A stretch of 64,000 nt of DNA, from contig NZ_JAINZZ010000014.1 of the NCBI RefSeq assembly GCF_019890725.1, positions 62,001 through 126,000 on the forward strand, in the 5' to 3' direction. This document shows positions 42,053-51,011 of the stretch, piece after piece. The first letter of the stretch is position 1; each line of letters begins with the position of its first letter. Source of the DNA: Actinacidiphila acidipaludis (GTDB lineage Bacteria; Actinomycetota; Actinomycetes; Streptomycetales; Streptomycetaceae). The position numbers and the translations under genes are program-made. The notes beneath the pieces are model-generated. The model was given only the letters and a program-made list of their open reading frames with translations, did no database searches and had not been told where the DNA came from.

Positions 42053-45000
42053 CTAGCGGGCGAGGAGTTCCATCTCCGCCAGCGAGGTGGTGGTGGCACC
42101 GCTGTTGGCGGTCACCACCAGCCGGTAGGTGGTGTACGTGCCCGGCGTGGCGATCTCGAACGGACGGGTCTGCAGGCGGTCGCTGAAGGTCTCACCGGAC
42201 CTGCTGTCCAGCGTCTTCCAGCTCTGGCCGTCGTTCGAACCCTGGAGCCGCCAGCTCGTCGGGTCCTGCCCCGCGGTGGTGGCCGAGGTCAGGGTGTAGA
42301 AGGTCGCCTTCTGCCCGGCGGCCGGCTGGCCGTCCTTGCCGGAGTAGGCGTAGTCGATCACCGGGGTCGCGGAGGAGAAGCTCACCCGGGTGGCCGAGGT
42401 GTTGTCGAACAGGCCGGAGACGTCGGTGCCGTCGGAGGCCTTGCCGGTGCCGAGCCCGGAACCGGTGGTGTCGGTCAGCGGGTCGGGGGTGCTGCCGGCC
42501 GGGGTGAGCGACGGCGGCAGGGCGTTCTTGCCGGTCCCCCAGTCGGACGGCTTGGAGCCCATGGTGAAGTCGAGCACCGCACCGTTCCTGAGCTGGTCGC
42601 CGGTGAGGTAGACCTTGTTCCACGGCTGGCCGTCGACCTTCAGCGACTGCACGTAGACGTTGCTCCGGCTGTTGTCCGGCGCGTTGACCACGATGCTGCG
42701 GCCGTTGTCCAGGTGAACCGTCGCGCGGGTGAACAGCGGGGAGCCGATCACGTAGTTGTCGTTGCCGACCTGCAGCGGGTAGAAGCCCAGCGCGCTGAAG
42801 ATCTGCCAGGTCGAGGTGGCGCCGTTGTCCTCGTCGCCGGGGTAGCCCTGGCCGATCTGGCTGCCGGTGAACAGCCGCTGCTGGATCTCCCGGATGACCG
42901 CCTGGGTCTTGGCGGGGGCGCCGGCGTAGTCGTACATGTACGGGATGCCGAACGAGGGCTGGTTGCTCAGGCCCAGCTCGCCCATGCGGACGTCCCGCGC
43001 CTCGATCATCTCGTGGATGGTGCCGCCGTAGCCGCCCGCGTCGCCGTCAGCGGTCTCCTGGGTGGAGAAGAACGTGTCGAGCTTCTGCTCCAGCTTCTGC
43101 TGGCCGCCGTAGAGGGCGGCGACGCCGTTCGGGTCCTGCGGAACGGTGAAGGCGTAGTTCCACGCGTTGGTCTCGGTGTACTCGTTGCCCCACTGCTGCG
43201 GGTCGTAGCTCGCGTCGGGCACCCGCCACGAGCCGTCGGCCTTGCGGCCCTCGAAGAAGCCGACGTTCTTGTTGAAGATGGTGGTGTAGTTGAGCGCCCT
43301 GGCCAGGAAGTAGTCGGACTCCTCCTGGTAGCGCTGGCGGTCGGCCTTCGATGTCTTCGGGTCCTGGGCGAGCTTGGCGGCCATGGTGCCGATGCCGTAG
43401 TCGTTGATGTAGCCGTCCAGCGACCAGGAGACGCTGCCGCCCTGGGCGGTGTTGGTGTAACCGGTGAACTCCGAGGTGTCCAGGCCCTTGCGGCCGACGC
43501 CGGAGCTGGTCGGCACCACGGTGGCGTTCTTCACCGCGGCGGCGTAGGCGGCCTTGACGTCGAAGTTGTCGACGCCCTTGGCGAAGGCGTCGGCGAAGGC
43601 CACGTCGGAGCTGGTGCCGGTCATCAGGTCGGCGTAGCCGGGCGAGGACCAGCGCGAGGTCCAGCCGCCGTCCTTGTACTGCTGGACGAACCCGTCGGCG
43701 AGCTCACCGGCGGTCTTGGACTCCAGCAGGGAGTAGGCGGGCCACTCGCTGCGGTAGGTGTCCCAGAAGCCGTTGTTGACGTAGACCTTGCCGTCCTTCA
43801 CCTGGGCGCCGGTCTCGGTGGCCGAGCTGGGGCCCTGCTTGGAGAACGGGCTGGCGTACCGGTAGACCGGCTTGTCCGCGGAACCGGTGTTCTCCGAGGC
43901 GGAGTTCGGGTACAGGTTCATCCGGTACAGGTTCGAGTACAGCGTGGTGAGCTGGTTCTGGCTCGCGCCCTGCACCTGTACCTTGCCGAGCTTGGCGTTC
44001 CACGCCTGGGCGGCCCGGTTCTTCACCGTGTCGAAGGACGTGCCGGCCGGAATCTCCAGGTCGAGGTTCTTCTTGGCCTGGGCGGCACTGATGAACGACG
44101 TGGCGATGCGCATCGTCACCGTCTTGGTCTTCGAGGTGTCGAACCGGGCGTAGCCGGTGACGTTGTCGCGGCCCTGCCCGGTGGTCTTGGCCGCGGTGGC
44201 CGGCGCCTGGTCGAACTCGGCGTGCACGAACATCCGGCTGGCCCCGGTGGACAGGCCGCTGCGGTGCTCCGACCAGCCGTCCAGGGTGCCGTCGGCCGCG
44301 TCGAAGGTCAGGCCGCCGTTGTTGTCGATGTTGTCGAAGAGCAGGTTGCCGGTGTCACCGGTGAAGGTGAACCGGAACTCCGCGGCGTGGTCGGTGGGCG
44401 CGATCTCGGCCTTGATGCCGTTGGTGAACGTCACGCCGTAGTAGTCCGGCTCGGCCGTCTCGTCGGCGTGGCGGAACGGCAGCGCGCGGGCGCTGCGGCT
44501 GAGGTCCGGTGTGCCGGTCGCGCCGGACGGCATCACCTGGAACAGGTCGCGGTCGCCCATCCAGGGGCTGGGCTCGTGGCTGATGCCGAGCGCCTGCAGC
44601 GTCGGCAGGTTGTCCGCGTTGTTCTGGGCCGCGTAGCTGTACTCCCAACTGTCGGAGCCCGCGTCGGTGACCGGGGTGAAGAAGTTGAAGCCGTTGGGCA
44701 CCGCGGTCAGCGGCAGGTTGTTGCCGCGCGAGAACGAGCCCGAGGAGTTGGTGCCGCGCCGGGTGTCGACCGCGTTCACGTAGTCGGCGTTGGGGTGGCT
44801 CGCCGGCACGGTGCCGACGGCCAGGTCGTCGATCCAGCCCTTGAACTGGGTCGAACCGCCCTCGCCCGACGTCCCCTTGGGGTCGTCGTAGCCGAGCAGG
44901 ATCCGGTCGATGGTCTTGCCCGCGGCGACCTTGCCGACCTCGGCGGAGACCTGGTTCCACTGCGAGGCGTAGAGCACCTTGGCGTCGCCCTGGCCGCGCG

Positions 45001-46006
45001 GGGACAGCTCGTTGCCGTACTCGTCCTGCGCCGTGCGCTGCAGCCGGCTGAGGTAGGTGCCGTCGGTGAAGTGCAGGTCGACCGAGGCGTAGGTGCTGGG
45101 GTAGTTGAGGTCGCCGCCGGTCAGCTCGGGGAAGATCTCGTACGAGAGCCGGGTGTTCGGGTTGACCTTGATGTGCACGTCGTACAGCTTGTTGTACGCG
45201 TGCACCGCACCCGCCTGGGTGTGGGTGCCCGCGTACTCCAGGGCCTTCAGACCGGTGAAGCCCACGTTGGGCTTCACGTCGGGGCCGGAGGACGGGCCCT
45301 TGCCGATGTCGGTGGTCATCCCGGCGGTGGGCGGCGGTGCGGCCGAGCCGTCGGAGAGGATCAGGTCGGCGAGCTGCACGATCGGGTCCCCGTGGTTGGC
45401 GCTGACGTTCAGCCGGTAGTAGCGGTACGCACCGGGCGTGGCGACGTCGTAGACCTTGGACTTGAAGCGGCCGGGGAAGTCCTGGCCGGTCCTGCTGTCC
45501 ACCGTGGTCCAGTCGGTGCCGTTGGCCGACCCCTGGAGCTGGAAGTCCTTGGGGTCGCGGCCCGGGGAGTCGTTCGCCGAGGTCAGGGCGTACTTCTTGA
45601 CCGTGACGTCACCGCTGAGCTGGTACTGCACCCACCCGGTGGAGTTGAACGTCAGCCACTTGGTGTTGGGGTCCTCGTCGGCGGCGTTGGCCGCGACCTC
45701 GTTCGGCGGGTTGTCCGAGTTGGCGGTGACGGCGGTGATCTTGTCCTTGATGCTGCCGGCGAGCACGGGCAGGGTGCCCGCGGTCACACCGGAGACCATG
45801 GGCTTGCCGTCCGGGCCGTTCTCCGCGGTGCTGGTCCAGTCGGGCTGCGGCTGGCCGGACTCGAACGACGTGGTGAAGGCGGGCGCGTCGTCCGCTCCCG
45901 GGGTGTCCGCGTGGGCGAGCGCGGACAGGGGGGCGGTCAGGGCCAGGGATACCGCTCCTGCCAGCAGGGATCTGGCGAGGGTACGGCGGGCACGGCCATG
46001 GGTCAT
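42053..46006 (-). CDS. Secreted GH92 alpha-mannosidase with F5/8-type C domains
   Basis: A 1317-residue secreted enzyme. Signal peptide about 1-33 (RRTLARSLLAGAVSLALTAPLSALAHA). An N-terminal discoidin/CBM32 domain follows (VAANAADEDPNTKW, FQLQGSANGTDWTTVDSRTGQDFPGR), then the GH92 beta-sandwich and the alpha/alpha-barrel with YTETNAWNYAF, GDEDNGATSTWQIFSALGFYPLQVG, and a C-terminal second F5/8 domain (SWRLQGSNDGQSWKTLDSRSGE). GH92 enzymes are calcium-dependent exo-alpha-mannosidases. The barrel motif reads GDEDNGATSTW instead of the GNDDxGTMSSW of the other two copies, hinting at another linkage or substrate. The ATG at 46006 has AGAGG upstream. The next gene upstream ends 115 bases away, with a strong hairpin in the gap. 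Confidence 0.95.
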   Translation of the reverse strand: MTHGRARRTLARSLLAGAVSLALTAPLSALAHADTPGADDAPAFTTSFESGQPQPDWTSTAENGPDGKPMVSGVTAGTLPVLAGSIKDKITAVTANSDNPPNEVAANAADEDPNTKWLTFNSTGWVQYQLSGDVTVKKYALTSANDSPGRDPKDFQLQGSANGTDWTTVDSRTGQDFPGRFKSKVYDVATPGAYRYYRLNVSANHGDPIVQLADLILSDGSAAPPPTAGMTTDIGKGPSSGPDVKPNVGFTGLKALEYAGTHTQAGAVHAYNKLYDVHIKVNPNTRLSYEIFPELTGGDLNYPSTYASVDLHFTDGTYLSRLQRTAQDEYGNELSPRGQGDAKVLYASQWNQVSAEVGKVAAGKTIDRILLGYDDPKGTSGEGGSTQFKGWIDDLAVGTVPASHPNADYVNAVDTRRGTNSSGSFSRGNNLPLTAVPNGFNFFTPVTDAGSDSWEYSYAAQNNADNLPTLQALGISHEPSPWMGDRDLFQVMPSGATGTPDLSRSARALPFRHADETAEPDYYGVTFTNGIKAEIAPTDHAAEFRFTFTGDTGNLLFDNIDNNGGLTFDAADGTLDGWSEHRSGLSTGASRMFVHAEFDQAPATAAKTTGQGRDNVTGYARFDTSKTKTVTMRIATSFISAAQAKKNLDLEIPAGTSFDTVKNRAAQAWNAKLGKVQVQGASQNQLTTLYSNLYRMNLYPNSASENTGSADKPVYRYASPFSKQGPSSATETGAQVKDGKVYVNNGFWDTYRSEWPAYSLLESKTAGELADGFVQQYKDGGWTSRWSSPGYADLMTGTSSDVAFADAFAKGVDNFDVKAAYAAAVKNATVVPTSSGVGRKGLDTSEFTGYTNTAQGGSVSWSLDGYINDYGIGTMAAKLAQDPKTSKADRQRYQEESDYFLARALNYTTIFNKNVGFFEGRKADGSWRVPDASYDPQQWGNEYTETNAWNYAFTVPQDPNGVAALYGGQQKLEQKLDTFFSTQETADGDAGGYGGTIHEMIEARDVRMGELGLSNQPSFGIPYMYDYAGAPAKTQAVIREIQQRLFTGSQIGQGYPGDEDNGATSTWQIFSALGFYPLQVGNDNYVIGSPLFTRATVHLDNGRSIVVNAPDNSRSNVYVQSLKVDGQPWNKVYLTGDQLRNGAVLDFTMGSKPSDWGTGKNALPPSLTPAGSTPDPLTDTTGSGLGTGKASDGTDVSGLFDNTSATRVSFSSATPVIDYAYSGKDGQPAAGQKATFYTLTSATTAGQDPTSWRLQGSNDGQSWKTLDSRSGETFSDRLQTRPFEIATPGTYTTYRLVVTANSGATTTSLAEMELLAR

Positions 46007-46048
46007 GGGGTGCTGCCTCTCTGCTTCGTGGTGGGGCCGGCTGTGCGT

Positions 46049-46088
46049 GCCGGTCGCCGCGCCCGTCCCGTGGGGCGCGGCGACCGGC
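46049..46088 (-). terminator. Strong hairpin between the two GH92 genes
   Basis: 16-bp perfect arms GCCGGTCGCCGCGCCC / GGGCGCGGCGACCGGC, 8-base loop. It is 34 bases past the upstream GH92 stop and only 42 bases before the next ATG, so it should reduce read-through into the second gene. Confidence 0.75.
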
Positions 46089-46121
46089 CGCATGACTGGA
46101 CGACGGAGGTGTGACGGTCCG

Positions 46122-49100
46122 TCAGGCGTTGCGTCCGCTCAGCGCGTACAGCGCCATGCGGGTGTCGTCGGGCAGGGTGATCGAGACAGCGGTCCTGCCG
46201 CTGTCCAGCGGCACCGTCAGGTGCCAGATGTTGACCGCCACGCCGTCGGGCTGCCCCTGGGCGTTGTAGCGGCTGTCGGCGTGGATCGCGGGATCCTCGC
46301 CGAGCCGCGGGGAGCCCGACGCCCAGTCGGTGGCGTTCAGGGGCACGGAGGCCGAGCTGCCGTCGGAGTAGTGGACGGTCGCGGTGCCCTGCACGTCGCC
46401 GTGGTGGGCGGTGAGCAGCACGTCCAGGGCGGAGTAGTTCCGCTGCACGAGGGCGACGGTCTGGCCGTGCGCGGTCGCGAAGTTGGGCGCGCTGCCGGTG
46501 GTGTCCGGGAACCGGTATGCGTGGCCGCCGAGGACCCCGGGGCCGGGGGCGGGCAGCTGCTCGGCCGGGAAGCTGGTCCCCGTGCCGTCGAAGTCGGCAC
46601 CGGTGGCGCCGGACGCGCTGACCCCGTCCACGTTGTACTGGCCGGACAGGTCCTGCGGGCAGGATCCCGTGGCGCCGGTGCAGGTGGCGGTGGTCACCGA
46701 GACCGGGAGGGTCCGGGTGACCGAGGGCCCGCCGGTCTGCGTCACCTTGACGGTGACCTGGTACGTGCCGTCGGGCGTGCCGGCCGGCGCGGTGATGTGC
46801 ACCGGCACGGTGTGCGTGGCGGGCACCGTCCCCGAACGCACCTGGAACGAGGCCTGCTCGGGCTCCACGGTGAGCGGCGCCGGGGCGCTGATGCTCACGG
46901 TGCCGGACGCCGTGCCGGGCGCGGTCAGCACCGCGGAGACCGTCACGTCGGTGGCGGTGCCGCCGCCGAGCACGCCCACGGCGGACGGCGAGACCGCCGC
47001 CGCGGTGTGACGCTGGGTGTCGGGCGCCTTGTCCAGTGTGGGCGGCGCGTCGGACTTCAGAGTCCCCCAGGCCGACGGGCTGGTGCCCAGGGTCAGGTCG
47101 ATGTCCCGCCCGGCCCGGATGTCACCGGTGGTGAGGTAGGTGTGGGCGAGCTGCTTGCCGCCCAGCCGCGCGGACTGGATGTACCGGTTGCTGTCCGAGC
47201 TGCCCGGCGCGGTGATGGTGAGGTGGCCCTTGGGGTAGTACCGCTTGTCCAGGGTCACGTCCACCCGGTCGAACAGCGGCGTGGACAGGCCCCACAGGTC
47301 GGTGCCCGGCGTCATCGGGTAGACGCCGATCGCCGAGAGCACCTGCCACGAGGACATGGTGCCCAGGTCGTCGTTGCCGGTCACGCCGTTGGGCGCGTCG
47401 GTGAACAGGGTCAGCGCGGCGTGCACGACGTCGGTGGTCTTCCACGGCTGCCCGGTGGACAGGTACGTGTACGGCGCGCCGAGGTCGGGCTCGTTCTGCG
47501 GGTTGTACTTGTCCTGGTTGTAGTACGAGTACGGGCCGTTGACCCACACGTTGCGGGCGGTGCCGGCCGGGTCCTTCAGCAGCTGGTCGTAGGCGAAGAA
47601 CGAGTCCAGCCGGGAGTTGGCGGTGTCCGTCCCGCCGATCAGGCCGACCAGGTCGGGCACGTCCTGCGGCACCAGCCACATGTACTGCCACGAGGTGCCC
47701 TCGTGGAAGCCGACGCTGGAAGCGGGGTCGGACGGGCCGACGAACGCGCCGTCGTTGTCACGGGCACGGAAGAAGCCGGTGGCCGGGTCCAGGATGTTCC
47801 GGTAGTTCTGGCCGCGGGCCAGGTACCTGCGGGCGTCGGCGCCGTGACCGAGGTCCTTGGCCATCCCGCCCAGCGCGGCGTCGGCGAGCGCGTACTCCAG
47901 CGTGGCGGACGGCCCGTGCTGGTAGTCGTCGTCGCCGGGCTTGGTCTGCGGGCGCGTCGGGTCGTAGGGGACGTACCCGTTGGCCAGGTACTCCGGGTCG
48001 GCCTGACGGACCGCGGACGGCGAGGAGTCGGGCGCCGCGCTGTCCACGTGCTTCTTCAGGATCCGGTACGCCTCCTCCTCGTGGCCCTTCAGCAGGCCCT
48101 GGCGGTAGGCGTCGACGAGCCACGGGGTCACCGGGTCGCCGGTCATGATGTTGGTCTCGGCCGTGGCGTAGCCCCAGCGCGGCAGCTGGCCGCTCTGCTC
48201 GGCGATCTTCAGCAGCGACAGCGCCATGTCCCGGGACTCGGCCGGAGCCAGCAGCGACAGCAGCTGCTGCTGCGTGCGGTAGGTGTCCCACAGGGACCAG
48301 TTCTGGTAGTACGTCGAGCCGTCCCCGGCGTGCACCTTGTCGTCCCAGCCGGTGTAGCGGCCGTCGACGTCGCTGCCGATGTTCGGCGCGAGGAAGGACC
48401 GGTAGAGCGAGGAGTAGAAGGTGCGCTGCTGCTCGTCGGTACCGCCCTGGACACGGATCTGGCTCAGCCGGTCCTGCCAGGCCTGCGTCGCCGCGGCCTT
48501 GGTGGTGTCGAACGTGCCGCCGCCCTCGGCGGCGAGGTTCTTGGCGGCGCCCGCCGCGTCCACCCAGGACAGCGAGGTGACGGCCGTGACGCTGTGGTTC
48601 TGCGTCGCGTCGAACCGCACATAGGCGCCGCCGCGCCCGGTGGAGGTGGACGTGTGGCTGCCCGCGGTGACGGCAGCGCCGTTCCACGTGCCGAACGAGG
48701 CGAAGGGCCGGTCGAACTTCGTCTCGGTGTAGAGGGTGTACGGCTGGGTGTCCTGGCAGAAGCCGCGCCCGGTGATGGCCGTGACGACCGTGCGGTCGTC
48801 CAGCACGGTCACCGTGCTGGAGGTGACCTTGTGCAGCGCCTGCCCGGTGTTGAGCAGGACGTTGGCCTGGTCGGTCGACGGGAACGTGTAGCGCTGCCAG
48901 CCGGTGCGGGCGGTGGCGCTGAGCTCCGCGGTGATGCCCGTGCCGAGCTTCACCTTGTAGTAGCCGGGGGAGGCGGTCTCGTCGCTGTGGCTGAACGGCG
49001 CGGCGTACACGGCGTCGTCGGTGGACGTGACCGCACCGGTCGTCGGCAGCACCGGCAGGTCGCCGCCGAGGCCGCAGCCCACACCGGACAGGTGCACGGA

Positions 49101-49376
49101 GCTGAAGCCGAGGATGTGGTCCTGGTTGTAGTCGTATCCCGTGTTGTGGCCCGTGTCCGGCGACAGTTGCACCATGCCGAACGGCACCGCCGCACCGGGG
49201 TAGGTGTTGCCGTCGTTCTGGGTGCCGATGAACGAGTTGACCAGGTGGGTGAGATCCCCTGTGGTGTCGCCGGCCGCCAGCGCGGACTGCGCCGGCAGCA
49301 TTGCCGCGGCGGCCGCGGCGAAGGCGGCGACCGCCACCACCGCCGTACCTCTGCGACGTTGCTTGCTTCCAGCCAT
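46122..49376 (-). CDS. Secreted GH92 alpha-mannosidase
   Basis: A 1084-residue secreted enzyme. Signal peptide about 1-36 (Lys/Arg then VVAVAAFAAAAAAMLPAQSALA). GH92 features run from about 45 to 720: VNSFIGTQNDGNTYPGAAVPFGMVQLSPDT, SGVGCGLGGDLPVLP, FHEGTSWQYMWLVPQD with the acid-type Glu, and GNDDLGTMSSWQVLSAIGVYPMTPG with the Asp pair. The last third is beta-rich: a NEW3-like region (VSISAPAPLTVEPEQASFQV) and a C-terminal domain with YNVDGVSASGATGADFDGTG. It should trim alpha-mannosyl residues from yeast mannan or N-glycans. GAGAGAGGAAAGC precedes the ATG at 49376. A perfect 14-bp LacI-type palindrome lies 21 bases upstream of the start. Confidence 0.95.
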   Translation of the reverse strand: MAGSKQRRRGTAVVAVAAFAAAAAAMLPAQSALAAGDTTGDLTHLVNSFIGTQNDGNTYPGAAVPFGMVQLSPDTGHNTGYDYNQDHILGFSSVHLSGVGCGLGGDLPVLPTTGAVTSTDDAVYAAPFSHSDETASPGYYKVKLGTGITAELSATARTGWQRYTFPSTDQANVLLNTGQALHKVTSSTVTVLDDRTVVTAITGRGFCQDTQPYTLYTETKFDRPFASFGTWNGAAVTAGSHTSTSTGRGGAYVRFDATQNHSVTAVTSLSWVDAAGAAKNLAAEGGGTFDTTKAAATQAWQDRLSQIRVQGGTDEQQRTFYSSLYRSFLAPNIGSDVDGRYTGWDDKVHAGDGSTYYQNWSLWDTYRTQQQLLSLLAPAESRDMALSLLKIAEQSGQLPRWGYATAETNIMTGDPVTPWLVDAYRQGLLKGHEEEAYRILKKHVDSAAPDSSPSAVRQADPEYLANGYVPYDPTRPQTKPGDDDYQHGPSATLEYALADAALGGMAKDLGHGADARRYLARGQNYRNILDPATGFFRARDNDGAFVGPSDPASSVGFHEGTSWQYMWLVPQDVPDLVGLIGGTDTANSRLDSFFAYDQLLKDPAGTARNVWVNGPYSYYNQDKYNPQNEPDLGAPYTYLSTGQPWKTTDVVHAALTLFTDAPNGVTGNDDLGTMSSWQVLSAIGVYPMTPGTDLWGLSTPLFDRVDVTLDKRYYPKGHLTITAPGSSDSNRYIQSARLGGKQLAHTYLTTGDIRAGRDIDLTLGTSPSAWGTLKSDAPPTLDKAPDTQRHTAAAVSPSAVGVLGGGTATDVTVSAVLTAPGTASGTVSISAPAPLTVEPEQASFQVRSGTVPATHTVPVHITAPAGTPDGTYQVTVKVTQTGGPSVTRTLPVSVTTATCTGATGSCPQDLSGQYNVDGVSASGATGADFDGTGTSFPAEQLPAPGPGVLGGHAYRFPDTTGSAPNFATAHGQTVALVQRNYSALDVLLTAHHGDVQGTATVHYSDGSSASVPLNATDWASGSPRLGEDPAIHADSRYNAQGQPDGVAVNIWHLTVPLDSGRTAVSITLPDDTRMALYALSGRNA

Positions 49377-49397
49377 GCTTTCCTCTCTCTCCTCCCG

Positions 49398-49411
49398 TGA
49401 CAACGTTGTCA
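49398..49411. promoter_or_regulatory. LacI-type operator upstream of the GH92 gene
   Basis: Perfect 14-bp palindrome TGACAACGTTGTCA, ending 21 bases before the GH92 ATG. The central CG and the symmetry are typical of LacI/GalR-family sites in actinobacteria. The same 14 bases recur at 55173-55186. Confidence 0.85.
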
Positions 49412-49475
49412 GAGAGCCGGGCGCACCTGGCGCCCAGGTGGTGGGGGCACGGGACATGCCAATGAGACGTCAGGA

Positions 49476-49504
49476 ATCTTGTCCTCAGTGCCGACCGGCG
49501 TCAA
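49476..49504 (-). promoter_or_regulatory. Candidate promoter of the GH92 gene
   Basis: On the minus strand TTGACG (49504-49499), 17-base spacer, CAAGAT (49481-49476). This places the operator about 60 bases inside the transcript, where a bound repressor would act as a roadblock. Confidence 0.45.
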
Positions 49505-49880
49505 TGGGGCGAGGTGAAAGGATTTGGGCGCGGGGGCGGGGTCGGTGGTCCCCGCGGACCTGCCTGGGTGTCAATCGTGGCTGGTCAGAGCTGGTTTCGG
49601 ACGGGGGGCCGAGATCGTTCCCCGTGGGCCCCGGGGAGCCGGTGAACCGTTTCATGATGCGGACGGGGCGGGTGGAGCGGACGGGGCGTGCCCGGGGGGC
49701 CGGGTGGGCCCGGACTGGGGTCGCCCGGGTAGCCCGGGTGGGCCCGGACCGGGGCGGCAGGCACCGGGTCGGCACGCGCGGGCCGGGCAGGCAGCGGGGA
49801 CTGGGACCGGCGGGCGTCACCTGGCCTGTGGCTCTGCCCGAGGGGCGAGTGCGGGCCCCGCCCGCACCGTCCCGCCTCGG

Positions 49881-50420
49881 CTACTCCCCCGTCGAGCCGT
49901 CCACGGCCTCACGGATGAGGTCCGCGTGGCCGTTGTGGCGCGCGTACTCCTCGATCATGTGGCAGACGATCCAGCGCAGGCTCGGGTTGAAGCCGTTCTT
50001 TCCGGTCCGCCGGGCCAACTGACCCATGTCGCCGGTCGCGAGGGCCGCCTCGACGCGCTCGCGGGAGCGGCCGACCGCGTCCTGCCAGATACCGAGGAGC
50101 TGCCCGGGCGTGTCGTCCTTGGCGGAGTGCCACTCCCAGTCGGGGTCGGCGTCCCAGTCCACGGTGTCCCAGGGCGCGGCCTGCTCCCTGCCGTCGAGCC
50201 ACTCGCTGAACCACCAGTCCTCCACCAGGGCGAGGTGCTTGAGCATCCCGCCGAGCGTCATGGTGGAGGCCGCAGCGGTGGCCGCCATGCCCGCGGCGTC
50301 CAGGCCCTCGCACTTCCAGGCCAGGGTCGCTCGCTGGAACTCCAGGAAACCCAGCAGGGTCGCGGCCTCGTCGGCGGCGGCGGGCGGCTCGGGACGGCCC
50401 TGCTCGTCCAGTTGTGTCAT
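49881..50420 (-). CDS. DinB family (DUF664) protein
   Basis: A 179-residue four-helix-bundle protein. Metal-type His residues appear in GGMLKHLALVEDWWF and in HMIEEYARHNGHADLIRE, the DUF664 signature. In actinobacteria these proteins are related to mycothiol-dependent S-transferases and maleylpyruvate isomerase; the reaction here is unknown. The ATG at 50420 gives the family start; an open frame continues upstream into Arg/Pro-rich nonsense. Divergent from the VOC gene. Confidence 0.9.
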   Translation of the reverse strand: MTQLDEQGRPEPPAAADEAATLLGFLEFQRATLAWKCEGLDAAGMAATAAASTMTLGGMLKHLALVEDWWFSEWLDGREQAAPWDTVDWDADPDWEWHSAKDDTPGQLLGIWQDAVGRSRERVEAALATGDMGQLARRTGKNGFNPSLRWIVCHMIEEYARHNGHADLIREAVDGSTGE

Positions 50421-50556
50421 GGGCGGTGAGTGTAGGGGCCCGGGGGCCGCGCGTCGCGGGAGTTGTCGGGCCGTCGGCGTGGCGGGGCAGGGAGCCCGGC
50501 GGCGTTCCGCACGCGGGTGCGGGTGAAGGTGCGGGCGCGGGTGCCACAATCGGGAC

Positions 50557-50928
50557 ATGATCGGTCGCTTGGAGAAGACGGTGCTCGACTGCCCCGATCC
50601 CCGCGCCCTCGCCGCGTTCTACGCCGCCGTCCTGGGGATGCGCGTCAACGAGGACGGCGACGACTGGGTGGTCATCGGAACGGAGCCGGGCGCACGGCAG
50701 TCGGCCTTCCAGCGCGTCACCGACTGGACGGCTCCCGACCGGCCCGACCCGCGGCGCCCGCAGCAACTGCACCTGGACATCCGGGTGGACGACGTCGAGA
50801 CCGCCGAACACGAGGTGCTGGCCCTCGGCGCCCGGCGTCTGCCCGGCGAACTCGAAGGCCGCTACCGGGTGTTCGCCGACCCCGCGGACCACCCTTTCTG
50901 CCTCGTCTTCGGCCGCCGCGCCGCTTAG
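50557..50928 (+). CDS. VOC family protein
   Basis: A 123-residue single VOC unit: LEKTVLDCPDPRALAAFYAAVLGMRV at the N-terminus, LHLDIRVDDVETAEHEVLALGARRL in the middle and FADPADHPFCLVF at the end. Function unknown; members include glyoxalases and resistance proteins. Divergent from the DinB gene; followed by the MerR-methyltransferase gene 83 bases later. Confidence 0.88.
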   Translation: MIGRLEKTVLDCPDPRALAAFYAAVLGMRVNEDGDDWVVIGTEPGARQSAFQRVTDWTAPDRPDPRRPQQLHLDIRVDDVETAEHEVLALGARRLPGELEGRYRVFADPADHPFCLVFGRRAA

Positions 50929-50973
50929 CCGGCCCTCCGACCGCAGCGCTCACGCCCCGCACGAGCCCAGTGC

Positions 50974-51004
50974 TTGACCCTCACGTGGCGTCATGCCGCA
51001 TCGT
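50974..51004 (+). promoter_or_regulatory. MerR-type promoter with 19-base spacer
   Basis: TTGACC (50974-50979), 19 bases, CATCGT (50999-51004). MerR-activated promoters have a 19-20 base spacer; CTTGACCCTCACGT is the start often seen before streptomycete MerR genes. The predicted RNA start would fall at or next to the ATG at 51012, giving a leaderless mRNA. Confidence 0.55.
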
Positions 51005-51011
51005 CGGTGGC

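Larger units (their letters stand above)
49377..49880. other. Promoter region of the GH92 gene and non-coding DNA
   Basis: 504 bases between the DinB stop and the GH92 start. The left part holds the operator and promoter described separately. The right part (about 49500-49880) is a GC-rich stretch with imperfect GGGTGGGCCCGGAC repeats (near 49702 and 49737) and no convincing gene. Confidence 0.5.

Noticed and set aside
42044..49400. Two long + strand frames opposite the GH92 genes
   Set aside because: Composition typical of antisense of GC-rich coding DNA; no motifs.
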